The notes beneath the pieces were generated by a model. It did not search any database. It was not told the DNA's origin and saw only the letters and a list, made by a program, of their open reading frames with translations. The position numbers and the translations under genes were made by a program. A stretch of 64,000 nt of DNA from Kitasatospora herbaricolor (GTDB lineage: Bacteria; Actinomycetota; Actinomycetes; Streptomycetales; Streptomycetaceae), in the NCBI RefSeq assembly GCF_030813695.1, contig NZ_JAUSVA010000002.1:2728001-2792000 (forward strand). The letters are read 5' to 3'. Shown one piece after another: positions 9,218 through 21,057 of the stretch; position 1 is the first letter of the stretch; each line of letters starts with the position of its first letter.

Positions 9218-10048
9218 TTGGACGACCTTGAGCACGAGCTCGCCAGGCTGCTGGCCGAGAGCGTCGAAGACCTGCGCCCCCCGGTCGCCGTGATGGTGGC
9301 CGAGGCCAACCGGCGCGGCCGCCGGCTGCTGCTGCGCCGTCGGCTGAAGATCGCCGGCTCGGTGGCCGCGGTGGCCGCCCTCGCCCTCACCGGGGCCGTC
9401 CTCGGCCTGCCGCAGCGCCCGGCCGGCCCGACCACCGCCGCCACCCGGACCACGGCGCCGGCGACCCCGGCGCCTTCCGCGACCACCGGTGCGACGGACG
9501 CGACCGCGCTGGTGAGCGCGATGCAGAAGGCGCTCGTGGAGCTGCTGGGCCCCCGGGCGGCCGTCACGTCCGACCCCCTCGGGGACGAGATCCGGCCCGA
9601 TCCCCGGCTGGACGCGGCCCTGTGGGTCCGCTACGACGACGGCGACGGCGCGGTGACGGTGGCCGTCGAACTGCACGGCCCGGCCTCCACCGCGACCGGT
9701 CCCTCCTGCGGGGCCAGGGCGAGCGCCGGACCGGAGAGCGGCTACACCTGCCGGACCGAGGCGGCCGGTCCCGGGGCCCTGGTGACCGAGGTCCTCAGCC
9801 CGCCCGCCACCGGCTGGACCACCTACCGGATCTGGTACGCCGGCCCGGACGGCACCCGGGTGGCCGTCTCGGTGCACAACGGCACCCTGCACGAGCCCAC
9901 CGACCCGACCCTGTCCGGCCGCCTCACCCGGGCGAGCCCGCCGCTGGACCTCGCCACCTGGCAGTGGATCGCGCAGAACTACCGCTGGCAGAGCCTGGCC
10001 GAGGGCGCGATGGACCGCCGCCCGGCCGCCGGACGGGACGGCCCCTGA
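9218..10048 (+). CDS. Membrane-anchored hypothetical protein linked to the sigma factor
   Basis: 276 residues from a TTG start (LDDLEHELARLLAESVEDL) with GAGG 7 bp upstream. A basic stretch (NRRGRRLLLRRRLK) precedes one transmembrane helix at about 48-70, then a Pro/Thr/Ala linker and an extracytoplasmic domain with two cysteines (GPSCGA, GYTCRT). This cytosolic-tail, one-helix, outer-domain plan fits an anti-sigma-type sensor, but no ZAS zinc motif is present. Genes of this kind commonly follow SigE-family factors in Streptomyces. The function is unproven. Confidence 0.75.
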   Translation: MDDLEHELARLLAESVEDLRPPVAVMVAEANRRGRRLLLRRRLKIAGSVAAVAALALTGAVLGLPQRPAGPTTAATRTTAPATPAPSATTGATDATALVSAMQKALVELLGPRAAVTSDPLGDEIRPDPRLDAALWVRYDDGDGAVTVAVELHGPASTATGPSCGARASAGPESGYTCRTEAAGPGALVTEVLSPPATGWTTYRIWYAGPDGTRVAVSVHNGTLHEPTDPTLSGRLTRASPPLDLATWQWIAQNYRWQSLAEGAMDRRPAAGRDGP

Positions 10049-10061
10049 CGGCCGGGCGGGT

Positions 10062-10082
10062 GCACCGGGCCGGGCCCGGTGC
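10062..10082. terminator. Bidirectional terminator between sigma-partner gene and glnK
   Basis: Perfect 10-bp arms GCACCGGGCC / GGCCCGGTGC sit in the 42-bp gap between two convergent genes. Confidence 0.6.
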
Positions 10083-10090
10083 CGGCGGTC

Positions 10091-11745
<1,655 letters not shown>

Positions 11746-11880
11746 GCGGATCGGTGCCTTCCCAAGCGGCGGCCCGCGCAGACGGAGGTGCCGTACCCGG
11801 TTGCCGCCGGAGGGGTGGGGAGGGGCGACCGGTGGGCGGGGTTTGCGCGCGAGTCGGATGGGAGAGTGTTGCCCGGCCAA

Positions 11881-11918
11881 ATTTCTTGTTGCAGACACCG
11901 GTGTTTCCGCCGTGTTTC
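11881..11918 (-). promoter_or_regulatory. Candidate GlnR operator of amtB-glnK
   Basis: On the coding strand four 5-mers repeat exactly every 11 bp: GAAAC, GAAAC, GTCTG and GAAAT, separated by 6 nt each (plus-strand starts 11914, 11903, 11892, 11881). The GlnR box of Streptomyces is built from GTNAC/GAAAC 5-mers with 6-nt spacers, so the geometry fits although one half-site is poor. Confidence 0.5.
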
Positions 11919-11993
11919 GTGTTGCCGCCGCATTTCGGTCCGCTCACCGCCGGCGCTCGGCCGACGGGGTCGGGCGACGGCGGAAAGCCGACA

Positions 11994-12029
11994 GGCAGGG
12001 CCCGGCAGCGGTTGCTGCCGGGCCCTGCC
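11994..12029 (-). terminator. Strong terminator after the M4 protease gene
   Basis: A 16-bp perfect stem (GGCAGGGCCCGGCAGC and complement) with a GGTT loop lies 45 bp past the protease stop codon. Confidence 0.75.
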
Positions 12030-12074
12030 GTCATGCGGTGCTCACCTGTCTCCTGGCCGTCACCGGCCCGGGTT

Positions 12075-14399
12075 TCAGCTGGTGGCGATGGAGGTGTCGT
12101 CGATCACGAAGCTCGTCTGCAGCGAGGAGTCCTCGGTGCCGTTGAACTTCAGGGTGACGCTCTGGCCCGCGTAGGCCGAGAGGTCGAAGGTGCGCAGCTG
12201 GTAGCCGGCCGCGGCGTTCACGTTCGAGTAGGTGGTGAGGGCCGTGCCGTTGACGGTCACCGCGAGCTTGTCGTAGGCGGTGCTGCCGGTCTCGGCGGTG
12301 TCGATGTGCAGGTAGAAGCTCAGCGTCGCCTTGCAGCCGGCCGGGATGGTGACGGTCTGCGCGGCGCTGTCGGTGTGGGTGGAGCCGTAGCCGTTCAGCC
12401 ACGCCTTCCAGCTGCCGCCGTGGGCGGCCTGGCCGGAGCTGTTGTCGACGACGCCGCTGGTGGTGGTCCAGGGGGCGGCGGTGCCGGTCTCGAAGCCGGC
12501 GTTGCCGAGCAGCTGGGCCGGGGTGCAGCTGCCGCCGCCCGTGCTCACCGTCCAGGTGAAGGAGGTCGAACCGGTCTTGTTGGCCGCGTCCTTGGCGGTC
12601 ACCGTGACGTTGTAGGTGCCGGCCGTGGTGGCGGTACCGGTGATCTTGCCGGTGGAGCTGATCGACAGCCCGGTCGGCAGCCCGGTCGCGGTGAAGGTCA
12701 GCGGCGCGGTGCCGCCGGAGGCCGCGATCTGCAGGTTGGCGGTGCCGTTCACCGCGGTGCTCTGGTTGCCCGGGTTGGTGACGGTCACGCTGCCGGACGG
12801 CAGCGAACCGACGTTGACGCCGGCCCAGGCGGTGGCGACCGCGTTGTACTCGGCGCTGCTCGCGCCGTACAGCGCGGTGGCGGCGTTGAGGGTGGCGGTG
12901 CGGGCGGCCGCGTAGTTGGTGGTGGAGGTCATGTACGCGGTGAGCGCCTTGTACCAGATCGCGGCGGCCTTGTCCCGGCCGATGCCGGTGACCGCGATGC
13001 TGTTCACCGTCGGGCTGTTGTAGCTGACGCCGTTGATGACCTTCGCGCCGCTGCCCTCGGACAGCAGGTAGAAGAAGTGGTTGGCGACGCCGGACGAGTA
13101 GTGCACGTCCAGGTTGCCGACGCCCGAGTACCAGGAGTCGGCCGAGCTGCCGTCCTTGGAGGGCTTGTCCATGTAGCGCAGCGGGGTGCCGTTGCCGTTG
13201 AGGTCGATGACCTCGCCGATGAGGTAGTCCGGGACGTCGGTGGGCAGGTTGGCGTAGAACTCCACCATCGTGCCGAAGATGTCGGAGGTGGCCTCGTTGA
13301 GGCCGCCGGACTCGCCCGAGTAGTTGAGGTTGGCGGTGGCGGCGGTGACGCCGTGGCTCATCTCGTGGCCGGCCACGTCGATCTCGGTGAGCGGGTGGGT
13401 GTTGCCCGACCCGTCGCCGTAGGTCATGCAGAAGCAGCCGTCGTCCCAGAACGCGTTGGTGTAGTTGTTGTCGTAGTGCACGCGGCTGAAGGCGCCGACA
13501 CCGTCGTTGCGGATGCCGTTGCGGCCGAAGGTGTTCTTGTAGTAGTCCCAGGTCGCGCCCACGCCGTACTGGGCGTCGACGGCGGCGGACTCGGAGTTGC
13601 TGGCCTGCCCGTTGCCCCAGGTGTCGGTCGACTTGGTGTAGAGGGTGCCGTTGCCGGACGTGCCGTGGTTCATGTTGGTGGTGTACATCCCACCGCGCGA
13701 GGCGTCCTTGAGCTGGTACGTGGAGCCGCTCAGCGTGGTGGTCAGCGGCACGTTGCCGACGAAGACGCCGGTGCCGGTGCCGGTCTTGATGCTCTCGGCC
13801 TTGCCGAGCACCGCGCCGGTGGTGGCGTCGGTGATGACGTGCAGGCGGCTCGGGGTGCCGTCGCTCTCCTTGCCGGAGACGATGGTCTCCCAGGCGAGCT
13901 TCGGGGCGCCGTCGGCGGCCCAGACGACCAGCCGCGGGGCGGTGTCGAGGGCGGAGCCGGACTCGGCGGCGAGCGCGGCGGCCTGGGCCTTCGGGGCGGC
14001 CAGCGCGGGCGTGGTGCTGACGCCGGTGAGCACGGCCTCGCTGGCCTTGGTGACGCCCTGGGTGGCGCCGGCCGCGTTCTGGTGCACGATCAGGTCGCCG
14101 CCGAGGACGGGGAGTCCGCCGTAGGTCCGCTCGTAGCGCAGGTGCCGGGAGCCGTCGGCGTCCTGCACGACGTCCTTGGTGACCAGCTTCTCCTGGGTGC
14201 CCAGACCGAGCTGCTGGGCGAGCGAGGCAGTCTGCTGGTTGGCGGAGGCGATCAGCGCGTCCCGGCCGGCCACCGTCTGGGCGGCTGCGGAAGGCGTGGG
14301 GCTGGCCGCCTGCGCGATGACCGGGATGCCGGTCACGAGCAGCGCGGTGGATGCGGCCATGACAACCGCGGCCTTCCGGGCATGGGTGTAGCGGGGCAT
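12075..14399 (-). CDS. Secreted M4-family (thermolysin/griselysin) neutral metalloprotease
   Basis: 774 residues. Signal peptide to about residue 31 (KAAVVMAASTALLVTGIPVIAQAA), then an FTP/PepSY-type inhibitory propeptide to about 205. The M4 catalytic domain has the zinc site HEMSH (345-349) and third ligand E369 in GGLNEATSD. The M4 C-terminal helical domain follows to about 560. Then comes an Ig-like putative domain (about 565-655) and a C-terminal beta-sandwich with jelly-roll character (LLGNAGFETGTAAPW...). It is active outside the cell after propeptide removal. The ATG at 14,399 has AAGGAG; the 89-residue extension upstream is not protein-like. Confidence 0.95.
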   Translation of the reverse strand: MPRYTHARKAAVVMAASTALLVTGIPVIAQAASPTPSAAAQTVAGRDALIASANQQTASLAQQLGLGTQEKLVTKDVVQDADGSRHLRYERTYGGLPVLGGDLIVHQNAAGATQGVTKASEAVLTGVSTTPALAAPKAQAAALAAESGSALDTAPRLVVWAADGAPKLAWETIVSGKESDGTPSRLHVITDATTGAVLGKAESIKTGTGTGVFVGNVPLTTTLSGSTYQLKDASRGGMYTTNMNHGTSGNGTLYTKSTDTWGNGQASNSESAAVDAQYGVGATWDYYKNTFGRNGIRNDGVGAFSRVHYDNNYTNAFWDDGCFCMTYGDGSGNTHPLTEIDVAGHEMSHGVTAATANLNYSGESGGLNEATSDIFGTMVEFYANLPTDVPDYLIGEVIDLNGNGTPLRYMDKPSKDGSSADSWYSGVGNLDVHYSSGVANHFFYLLSEGSGAKVINGVSYNSPTVNSIAVTGIGRDKAAAIWYKALTAYMTSTTNYAAARTATLNAATALYGASSAEYNAVATAWAGVNVGSLPSGSVTVTNPGNQSTAVNGTANLQIAASGGTAPLTFTATGLPTGLSISSTGKITGTATTAGTYNVTVTAKDAANKTGSTSFTWTVSTGGGSCTPAQLLGNAGFETGTAAPWTTTSGVVDNSSGQAAHGGSWKAWLNGYGSTHTDSAAQTVTIPAGCKATLSFYLHIDTAETGSTAYDKLAVTVNGTALTTYSNVNAAAGYQLRTFDLSAYAGQSVTLKFNGTEDSSLQTSFVIDDTSIATS

Positions 14400-15014
14400 A
14401 CGGACTCCTTTTCCGACCGGCCGCGGGTTGGCGGACGGTGGAGAGAACCTGGCCGCGGGGTTGCGGCACAGTGGGGGCGCCCGGCCGCCGGTGCGCGGCG
14501 CGGGTGCGGTGATCCGGAGTGGTGCAGGAAGTGCGATGCGCCTTACCTGACCTGATGCGACCGCATCGGAGGGTGGGGGACCCCCGCGTCTGCAGCCGGA
14601 GGAATCGTGGCAGTAAACGAGCCGTGAATGACAGATGCATGCCAGTGATTGGCCGATTCGTGCCACCCCCCGTGGTCATCGGTGGATGCCAACCGTGTTA
14701 CAGGCAGGGGCACTTCTGGAGATGAGTTTCATTACTGCCGGACGGCCGGGCCACGCGCGGAAAGCACTGACCAGCGCCAGGCCCGTACGCCCCGGCCGGG
14801 CCCTCTCCCCCAGCGCCGACCGCCCCCGGCACGTCACAGCGACCCGCGTGCCACCGACGATTTCCAGCCACCCGAAGCGCCATCCGGACACCCGGCGACG
14901 CCGCCCCGGACACCTCGCCGGACACCGCGGGGCACCGGAACGCCCAGGGAACGGGCCGGCGCACGGGCCACCGGCGCCTCCCCCGCCGCTCCCGCCCCGT
15001 CGGCGGAGCACGAC
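14400..15014. other. Intergenic region, no gene seen
   Basis: 615 bp between the M4 protease start and the pullulanase terminator. The first ~300 bp must hold the protease promoter and are visibly less GC-rich around 14,620-14,740. Open frames here are Arg/Pro-rich shadows. I see no RNA gene. Confidence 0.55.
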
Positions 15015-15058
15015 GAGCGGCCCCGCGTCACACGTGGGGGTGTGACGCGGGGCCGCTC
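15015..15058 (-). terminator. Strong terminator after the pullulanase gene
   Basis: A 19-bp perfect stem starting GAGCGGCCCCGCG with a 6-nt GTGGGG loop lies 14 bp past the stop codon. Confidence 0.8.
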
Positions 15059-15072
15059 CGACAACCGGTCCG

Positions 15073-18000
15073 TCAGCGCTGCACGAACACCGCGACAGTG
15101 CGCGCGGGGACGGTGAACGTGCCCGTACCGGCGTCGAATCCGGAGGCCTTGACCACCTGGTCCGACCCGCCCGCCTGGACGGTGTGCAGGGCCTGCTGAG
15201 TGCCCTTCAGCGCCGCCACGCTCTGCTTCTGGACGGTGGGCGTGGCGTTGAACACCACGGTGATGCCCTTCTCCGCACCCTTCAGGCCGGTGCCGTCCAG
15301 GTGCAGGGTGATCACGCCCGGCGTCTCGCCGGCCGTGCCGGAGAGCGGGTACGACAGGCGCTGCTGCACCTCGGCCGCCGTCGGCAGCGCGAACAGCGGG
15401 GAGGACTGCTTGATCTTCAGCAACTGCTGGTAGATCGCGGTCGCCGAGGCGATGTCGGCGGCGCCCACCTTGAGGTTCGGGTTGGCCAGCAGCGACTTGG
15501 AGACCGGCCACATCGACTTGTTGTCCGCGGCCATCGGCACGCCGCGGCCCCAACCGTTGCCCTGCGCCGGGTTCCACTGGATCGAGTTGAACCAGTCGCC
15601 GGAGTCGAAGGAGTTGGCGTCCAGCGACTTGGAGCGCAGCAGGTCGCTGCCCGCCTGGGCGAAGCCCACCCCCTGGTTCAGGGTGGTCAGGGACAGCGCC
15701 AGCGCCTGCATCCGGGCCCGGTCGGCCGGCGAGGTGGTGACCGGCAGCTTGAACGCGAGGGCGTCGAACAGGTCGGCGTTGTCGTGCGCGTCCACGTACT
15801 CGACGGACTCGCCGGGCTTGGCCGCGTACCCGGTCGGGGAGCCGTTGTAGTCGACCCCCGCGCCGGTGACGGCCTTGCCCGAGCTGTCGGTGAAGGAGTA
15901 GCCGGCCAGGTTGCCGGTCAGCGCCACCTTGATCTGGTCCATCTGGTGCAGCAGCCGGGCCTTCTGCTGCTCGGGCGTGCCGTTGTCGGCCGAGCCGTTC
16001 GGGTCGGTGAACAGGCCCGAGGCGAAGCCCTGCTGGGGGGCGGAGGAGAGCTGGTAGTTGCCGCCGCGCGCCGCGTCCCTGACCCGGTCGTCGAAGGTGG
16101 CGATGCCGGTGCCGCCCATGTTCAGCTGGCTGGCCTGGACGAAGCGGGCGTTGTCGGCGACCACGCCGAAGTTCCAGCCCTCGCCGTAGAGGAAGATGTT
16201 CTTCCCGTCGACGCCGTCCGAGGCCGGCGTCATCCTCCGCAGGGCGGCCTGCACGTCCAGCATGGTGGACTTCGGGTCCAGGCCCATCAGGTCGAAGCGG
16301 AACCCGTCCACCTTGTACTCGCGGGCCCAGGTGGTGACCGAGTCGACGACCAGCCGGTTCATCATGGCGTGCTCCGGCGCGGTGTCCGCGCAGCAGCTGT
16401 CCGTGGTGACCTTGCCGGCGGCGTCGAGGCGCTGGTAGTAGCCGGGCACGATCTTGTCGAGCACCGAGTGCTCGGCCTGGCCGGCGGCGGCGGTGTGGTT
16501 GTAGACGACGTCCAGGACGACCCGCAGGCCGGCCTCGTGCATCGCCTGCACCATCTGGCGGAACTGCACCGTGCGGGCCGTCCCGTTCGGGTCCGTCGCG
16601 TACGAGCCCTCCGGCACGTTGTAGTGCAGCGGGTCGTAGCCCCAGTTGTACGCGTCCTCGGCCTGGACGGCCGCCACGCACTCCTGCTGCTGCTCGCTGT
16701 CGGCCGCCAGCGAGGCCAGGTCGCAGGCCGGCAGCTTCTGGTCGGCCCGGTTCTCCCGGATGGTCGCGATGTCGAAGGTCGGCAGCAGGTGGATGGTGGT
16801 GACGCCCGCCTTGGCGAGGTCCCGCAGGTGCTGCATGCCGGCCGACTGCGACTCGGTGAAGGCCAGGTAGGTGCCGCGCTCGGCGGCCGGCACGGTGGTG
16901 TCGGCGGTCGAGAAGTCCCGGACGTGCAGCTCCTGGATCTGCTGCTGGCCGGCCGGGATCGCCTTCGGCACGGCGTGGTTGTCCCAGCCCTTGGGCTTGA
17001 GCTCCTTGGCGTTCAGGTCGGCGACCAGGCTGCGCCTGGAGTCGGTGGAGAGCGCCACCGAGTACGGGTCGGTGACCAGGTTGGTGACGTTCTGCTGGAC
17101 GCTCGGCGCCCAGACCTTCACCTGGTACACGTAGTACTTGCCGTTCAGCTCCGCCGCGTCGCGGACCAGCTCCCAGACGCCGGTCTCGTCGTCGAGCTTC
17201 AGCGGGACGGTCTTCGGGGTGCCGCCGGTGGGCCCGTCGAAGATCTGGACGGACACCTCGATGGCGGTCGGCGCCCAGAGCGAGAGCGCGACCTTGCCGT
17301 TGTAGTACTGCGGGCCGAAGTCGGCCTTGGCGGCCTTGGCGGCGTACAGGTCGTCCAGCACGCCGGGGATCTGCACGCCGGTGGCGGCCAGGGTGGCGCC
17401 CGTCGGCAGGTGCTCGGTGAAGACCAGCTGGCTGCGGAGCGCGGCGGTGACCCGGCCGGCGTCGCGGGGGTCGACGGTGAAGGCGCGGTAGCCCGCCAGG
17501 TGCGGGAACTTGGCCTTCTGGGCGGCGGTCAGGCCGCCCTTGGCCTGCTCCAGGCGCAGCCAGCGGCCGTCCTTGTTGAGCACGCCCTTGTCGACCTTGA
17601 GGCCCCCCTCGGGGTCGTAGACCAGCTGGGCGCTGGTGCCGCCGGCCAGGGCGCCGTCGGCGGCGCCGAAGTTGGCCGGGACGACGACGGTGGTGGCGTC
17701 GATCCACTGCGCCTTGGCGGAGCCGAGGTCGAGCTGGGCGCTGGTGGTGGCGCTCTGCGGCAGCAGGTGGCCCTCCTGGCCGCCGATCAGCCAGACCTCG
17801 TGGCCGCTGACCGAGAAGTCCAGCGACTGGTCGGAGGGCAGGTCCTTGTCGCCGCCGTTGTGGATGATGTAGCTGAGGCTGGTGGCCCCGGCGGCGAGCG
17901 GCACCTCGAAGACCGCGCCGTAGGCGTCCTTGCGGACGGGCATCAGCGGGTTGCCCCAGTCGGTGGGGGTGGCCGCGCCGGTCCAGTCGTGCAGGCCCCA

Positions 18001-20583
18001 GCCGTCGTAGTTGCCGTCCGCGCGGTGGTAGTGGATCACCGCGGTGTCGGCGGGCTGGGTGTCCGCGGGGCCCGGGTTGGTGGTCCGGACGGTCGGGTCG
18101 CCCTCCTTGATCCAGACCTCGCCGGTGGCGCCGACGTCGATGTGCCGGTCGCCGTCGACGTCCTTGGTGCCGTTGTTCTCGACCACGAACCCGACGTCCG
18201 AGGCACCGCTGTTCAGCTTCACGTAGGCGAAGGCGCCGTAGGCGTCGCGGCCGGTGAAGGCGTGCCCGGCGGGCCAGGTGGTGGACTCCCCGTCGGCTAT
18301 GTCGCCCCAGGCGTAGAGGTTCCAGCCGTCGTAGTTCTTGTCGCCCCGCTGGTAGTGCACGATCGCGTACGGCCGGGCGGTGGCGCTCGGAGCGGGGGTG
18401 GGCGCCGGGGTGCCGGTGGTGAAGCCGCCGGTGGCCGAGCGCAGGTGGCCGCTGGAGTCCTGGACGACGGCCTTGTAGCGCACCACGGTGCCGGGCGCGA
18501 CGGAGCCGAGGTCCTGGGTGACCTTGTTGCTGCCGTTGTCGGAGGTGCCGAGCACCTGCCAGGGGCCGTTGCCGACCTGGGCGGCGAAGGAGACCCGGTT
18601 GAAGCCGCCGCCGTCGAGGTCGGCGCCGACCGTGACGGTGCCGGTGGAGCCGTCGGCCGGGGCGCGCAGGGTGATCTGCGGCGCGGCGGCGACCGGGGCG
18701 AGCTTGCCGGCGGCCTTCCAGACCACCGAGGAGAGCGCCGGGACGACGACGGTGATCTTCTTGTCGGCGCCGCTGACGGTCTGGCCGCCGGCCGCCGGGT
18801 AGAGCCGGTCGAAGGTCTGGCCGGCCGAGAAGGTGTCCAGCGTGACGCTCTTCGGCTCGGTGGAGTTGTTCACCGCGACCACGTACTCGACCTGCTGGCC
18901 GGCGTCGATCCGGGAGAAGGCGTAGACGCCGGCGCCGTCGGCCGCGTACCGCTCGATCTGCGCGCCGTCGGCGAGTGCCGGGTGCGCCTTGCGGAGCGCC
19001 GCGAGGTCGGCGATGCCGGTGTAGAGGGAGCCGTCCTTGCCGTAGCGGTCGGCGGAGCCGGTGGCGCCGCCGATCACCGGGTCGCTGTTGTAGGACGGGG
19101 TCTTCGAGGCGAACATGTCCTGCCGGGCGTCCTTGTCGCCGCCCGCGCCGGTGAAGCCCTGCTCGTCGCCGTAGTAGACGACCGGCTGGCCGCGGGTGAG
19201 GAACTGGAGTTCGCTCGCGAGCCGGTCGCGCCGGAGCAGCGTGGCGTCGTCCGCACCCGGGTTGTCGCTGCGCAGGAAACTGCCGAACCGGCCCATGTCG
19301 TGGTTGCCGAGGAAGGTCGGCAGTTCGTAGGCGTCGGTGTCCGCGGTGGTGTAGCGGTAGTCCTGGCCGTAGACGTCGGAAAGCGCCTTGGCGGAGCCGC
19401 CCTGCGAGACGTAGGCGCGCGCGGCGTTCTGGAACGGGAAGTCCAGGGTGGCCTGCAGCTTGCCCTTGGTGACGTACGGGGAGGTGATGGCCGGGTCGCC
19501 GGAGTAGACCTCGCCGAACATGAAGAACTTCTTGTTGCCCTGCTTCGCGGCGAATTCCTTCAGCGAGGGCGCCCACTGCTGCCAGAAGGCCATGTTGACG
19601 TGCTTGACGGTGTCGATCCGGAATCCGTCGACGCCGGTGTCCTTGACCCAGGTCTGGTAGACCTTCTCGAATCCCTTGACCACCTGCGGATTCTGGGTGT
19701 CGAGGTCGTCCAGGCCGGAGAAGTCGCCCTCGGTGGCCGATTCGCCGACGAAGGTGGAGTCGCCCCGGTTGTGGTAGAGCGAGGGGTCGTTCAGCCAGGA
19801 GGGCGTCTTGGCGTTCGCGTCGGCCGCGCTGCCGAAGGTCGGCGAGTACGGGAACGAGTTCCCGGTGAGCTTGGGGAAGGCCGTGCCGGCGTCGGCGGCG
19901 GCCGTCTCGTCGACCGGGGCGCCGTCCTTGTCGAGCGTCGGGTAGGCGCCCTCCGACCGGTAGGTGTACTGCTTCTGCGCGTAGTCGATGACGTCGGCGG
20001 TGTGGTTGGTGATGACGTCGAAGAAGACCTTGATGCCCTTGGCGTGCGCCTTCGCGATCAGCTCCTTGAGCTGCTCGTTGGTGCCGAAGTGCGGGTCGAC
20101 CTGGGTGAAGTCGGTGATCCAGTAGCCGTGGTAGCCGGCCGAGGCGTTGTCGCCGGTGCCCTGGACGGGCTTGTTCTTGAAGATCGGCGCCATCCAGATC
20201 GCGGTGGTGCCGAGGTCCTGGATGTAGTCGAGCTGCTTGATCAGGCCTTCGAGGTCGCCACCGTGGTAGAAGCCCTTGTCGGCGGGGTCGAGGCCGTTGT
20301 CCAGCCGGGTGCCGGTGATGCCGCCGGTGTCGTTGCCGGTGTTCCCGTTCGCGAACCGGTCGGGCAGGACGAAGTAGAACTGCTCGCGGGTGAGGTCGTG
20401 CCGGGCGGCCGACGCGGCGAGCGAGGCGTCCGACGGCGGGGCCGGCGGGGTGGCGGCGGCGGCGAGCGGCGCGGCGCTGCCGAGGGTGGCCGCGATCAGC
20501 GAGGCGGCGAGCAGGACGGCCGCGCGGCCGGGTCTGCGGTAGGTGGTCGTGCTCCGTTGCGGGCGGGGCTGGACGTCGGCCAC
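15073..20583 (-). CDS. pulA: Secreted bifunctional alpha-amylase / type I pullulanase
   Basis: 1,836 residues from the GTG at 20,583 (AAGGGAG ribosome site). Signal: RRPGRAAVLLAASLIAATLGSAAPLAAAA. First a complete GH13 amylase barrel (about 65-480; GFRIDTVKHVN, EVYSGD, FLGNHD) and its C-terminal sheet. Then two to three pullulanase-associated PUD/CBM41-like modules (each with VIHYHRADGNYDGWGL-type motifs, about 750-1000), an N-terminal pullulanase domain and CBM48. Last is the pullulanase catalytic barrel (YNWGYDP, DVVYNHT, GFRFDLMGLD, YGEGWNFG, YVDAHDN) and its C-terminal domain. One chain thus carries alpha-1,4 and alpha-1,6 activities for starch debranching. It resembles SCO2226 of S. coelicolor. 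Confidence 0.95.
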   Translation of the reverse strand: MADVQPRPQRSTTTYRRPGRAAVLLAASLIAATLGSAAPLAAAATPPAPPSDASLAASAARHDLTREQFYFVLPDRFANGNTGNDTGGITGTRLDNGLDPADKGFYHGGDLEGLIKQLDYIQDLGTTAIWMAPIFKNKPVQGTGDNASAGYHGYWITDFTQVDPHFGTNEQLKELIAKAHAKGIKVFFDVITNHTADVIDYAQKQYTYRSEGAYPTLDKDGAPVDETAAADAGTAFPKLTGNSFPYSPTFGSAADANAKTPSWLNDPSLYHNRGDSTFVGESATEGDFSGLDDLDTQNPQVVKGFEKVYQTWVKDTGVDGFRIDTVKHVNMAFWQQWAPSLKEFAAKQGNKKFFMFGEVYSGDPAITSPYVTKGKLQATLDFPFQNAARAYVSQGGSAKALSDVYGQDYRYTTADTDAYELPTFLGNHDMGRFGSFLRSDNPGADDATLLRRDRLASELQFLTRGQPVVYYGDEQGFTGAGGDKDARQDMFASKTPSYNSDPVIGGATGSADRYGKDGSLYTGIADLAALRKAHPALADGAQIERYAADGAGVYAFSRIDAGQQVEYVVAVNNSTEPKSVTLDTFSAGQTFDRLYPAAGGQTVSGADKKITVVVPALSSVVWKAAGKLAPVAAAPQITLRAPADGSTGTVTVGADLDGGGFNRVSFAAQVGNGPWQVLGTSDNGSNKVTQDLGSVAPGTVVRYKAVVQDSSGHLRSATGGFTTGTPAPTPAPSATARPYAIVHYQRGDKNYDGWNLYAWGDIADGESTTWPAGHAFTGRDAYGAFAYVKLNSGASDVGFVVENNGTKDVDGDRHIDVGATGEVWIKEGDPTVRTTNPGPADTQPADTAVIHYHRADGNYDGWGLHDWTGAATPTDWGNPLMPVRKDAYGAVFEVPLAAGATSLSYIIHNGGDKDLPSDQSLDFSVSGHEVWLIGGQEGHLLPQSATTSAQLDLGSAKAQWIDATTVVVPANFGAADGALAGGTSAQLVYDPEGGLKVDKGVLNKDGRWLRLEQAKGGLTAAQKAKFPHLAGYRAFTVDPRDAGRVTAALRSQLVFTEHLPTGATLAATGVQIPGVLDDLYAAKAAKADFGPQYYNGKVALSLWAPTAIEVSVQIFDGPTGGTPKTVPLKLDDETGVWELVRDAAELNGKYYVYQVKVWAPSVQQNVTNLVTDPYSVALSTDSRRSLVADLNAKELKPKGWDNHAVPKAIPAGQQQIQELHVRDFSTADTTVPAAERGTYLAFTESQSAGMQHLRDLAKAGVTTIHLLPTFDIATIRENRADQKLPACDLASLAADSEQQQECVAAVQAEDAYNWGYDPLHYNVPEGSYATDPNGTARTVQFRQMVQAMHEAGLRVVLDVVYNHTAAAGQAEHSVLDKIVPGYYQRLDAAGKVTTDSCCADTAPEHAMMNRLVVDSVTTWAREYKVDGFRFDLMGLDPKSTMLDVQAALRRMTPASDGVDGKNIFLYGEGWNFGVVADNARFVQASQLNMGGTGIATFDDRVRDAARGGNYQLSSAPQQGFASGLFTDPNGSADNGTPEQQKARLLHQMDQIKVALTGNLAGYSFTDSSGKAVTGAGVDYNGSPTGYAAKPGESVEYVDAHDNADLFDALAFKLPVTTSPADRARMQALALSLTTLNQGVGFAQAGSDLLRSKSLDANSFDSGDWFNSIQWNPAQGNGWGRGVPMAADNKSMWPVSKSLLANPNLKVGAADIASATAIYQQLLKIKQSSPLFALPTAAEVQQRLSYPLSGTAGETPGVITLHLDGTGLKGAEKGITVVFNATPTVQKQSVAALKGTQQALHTVQAGGSDQVVKASGFDAGTGTFTVPARTVAVFVQR

Positions 20584-20674
20584 GAAGGGGCTCCCTTGGG
20601 GCGGGCAGGCGGGATGGGGCACCTCACGGCCGGCAGGCCGTCCGAGCGCCATCGAGTGGCGTGGACGCTAGTGG

Positions 20675-20710
20675 TTGAAAGATGTTTCAGCAAGATGCTG
20701 AAATTGTTTC
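20675..20710 (-). promoter_or_regulatory. MalR/LacI-like operator of the pullulanase gene
   Basis: A perfect LacI-style palindrome, TTTCAGCA-AGA-TGCTGAAA (20685-20703), is flanked by TTGAAA (20675-20680) and TTTC (20707-20710). It lies about 90 bp upstream of the start and shares TTTCAGCAA with the amylase promoter, pointing to one repressor for both genes. Confidence 0.65.
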
Positions 20711-21057
20711 CACCGACCTCTTGACCCGCCCGCCGGAACCCCCCAGAGTCATTACCGCGCGCCCTGCCGTACACACCGCCACCGCCGGTCCTCCCGGAGT
20801 GCCCCGACCCGTCGCACGAGGACGGACGGCCGCCGGTGGAAGCGGGGCCGCACCGCGCGGGGTCCCGGTGAGGGTCGGGACGTCCGTGGGCGGGATTCGC
20901 CGCCCGCCGGGGCCCAACGGGTCTCCGGCGGGCCGCCGGACCGCCGGCCCCGGCCACCGCCGGGGCGAGCGCCCGGCCCGGCACCCGTCGGCATCGCGCT
21001 CCCCCGGAGGCCGCACCCCCTCCCCCGGGCCGCTCCCGTTCACCGGCCACCCCCCGC

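Noticed and set aside
9000-10090. glnD expected after glnK
   Set aside because: The strand downstream of glnK holds only convergent sigma-factor genes; no nucleotidyltransferase motif.
14635-15116. Two overlapping plus-strand frames in the gap before the pullulanase terminator
   Set aside because: Arg/Pro-rich, they overlap the 19-bp-stem terminator and the pullulanase 3' end.
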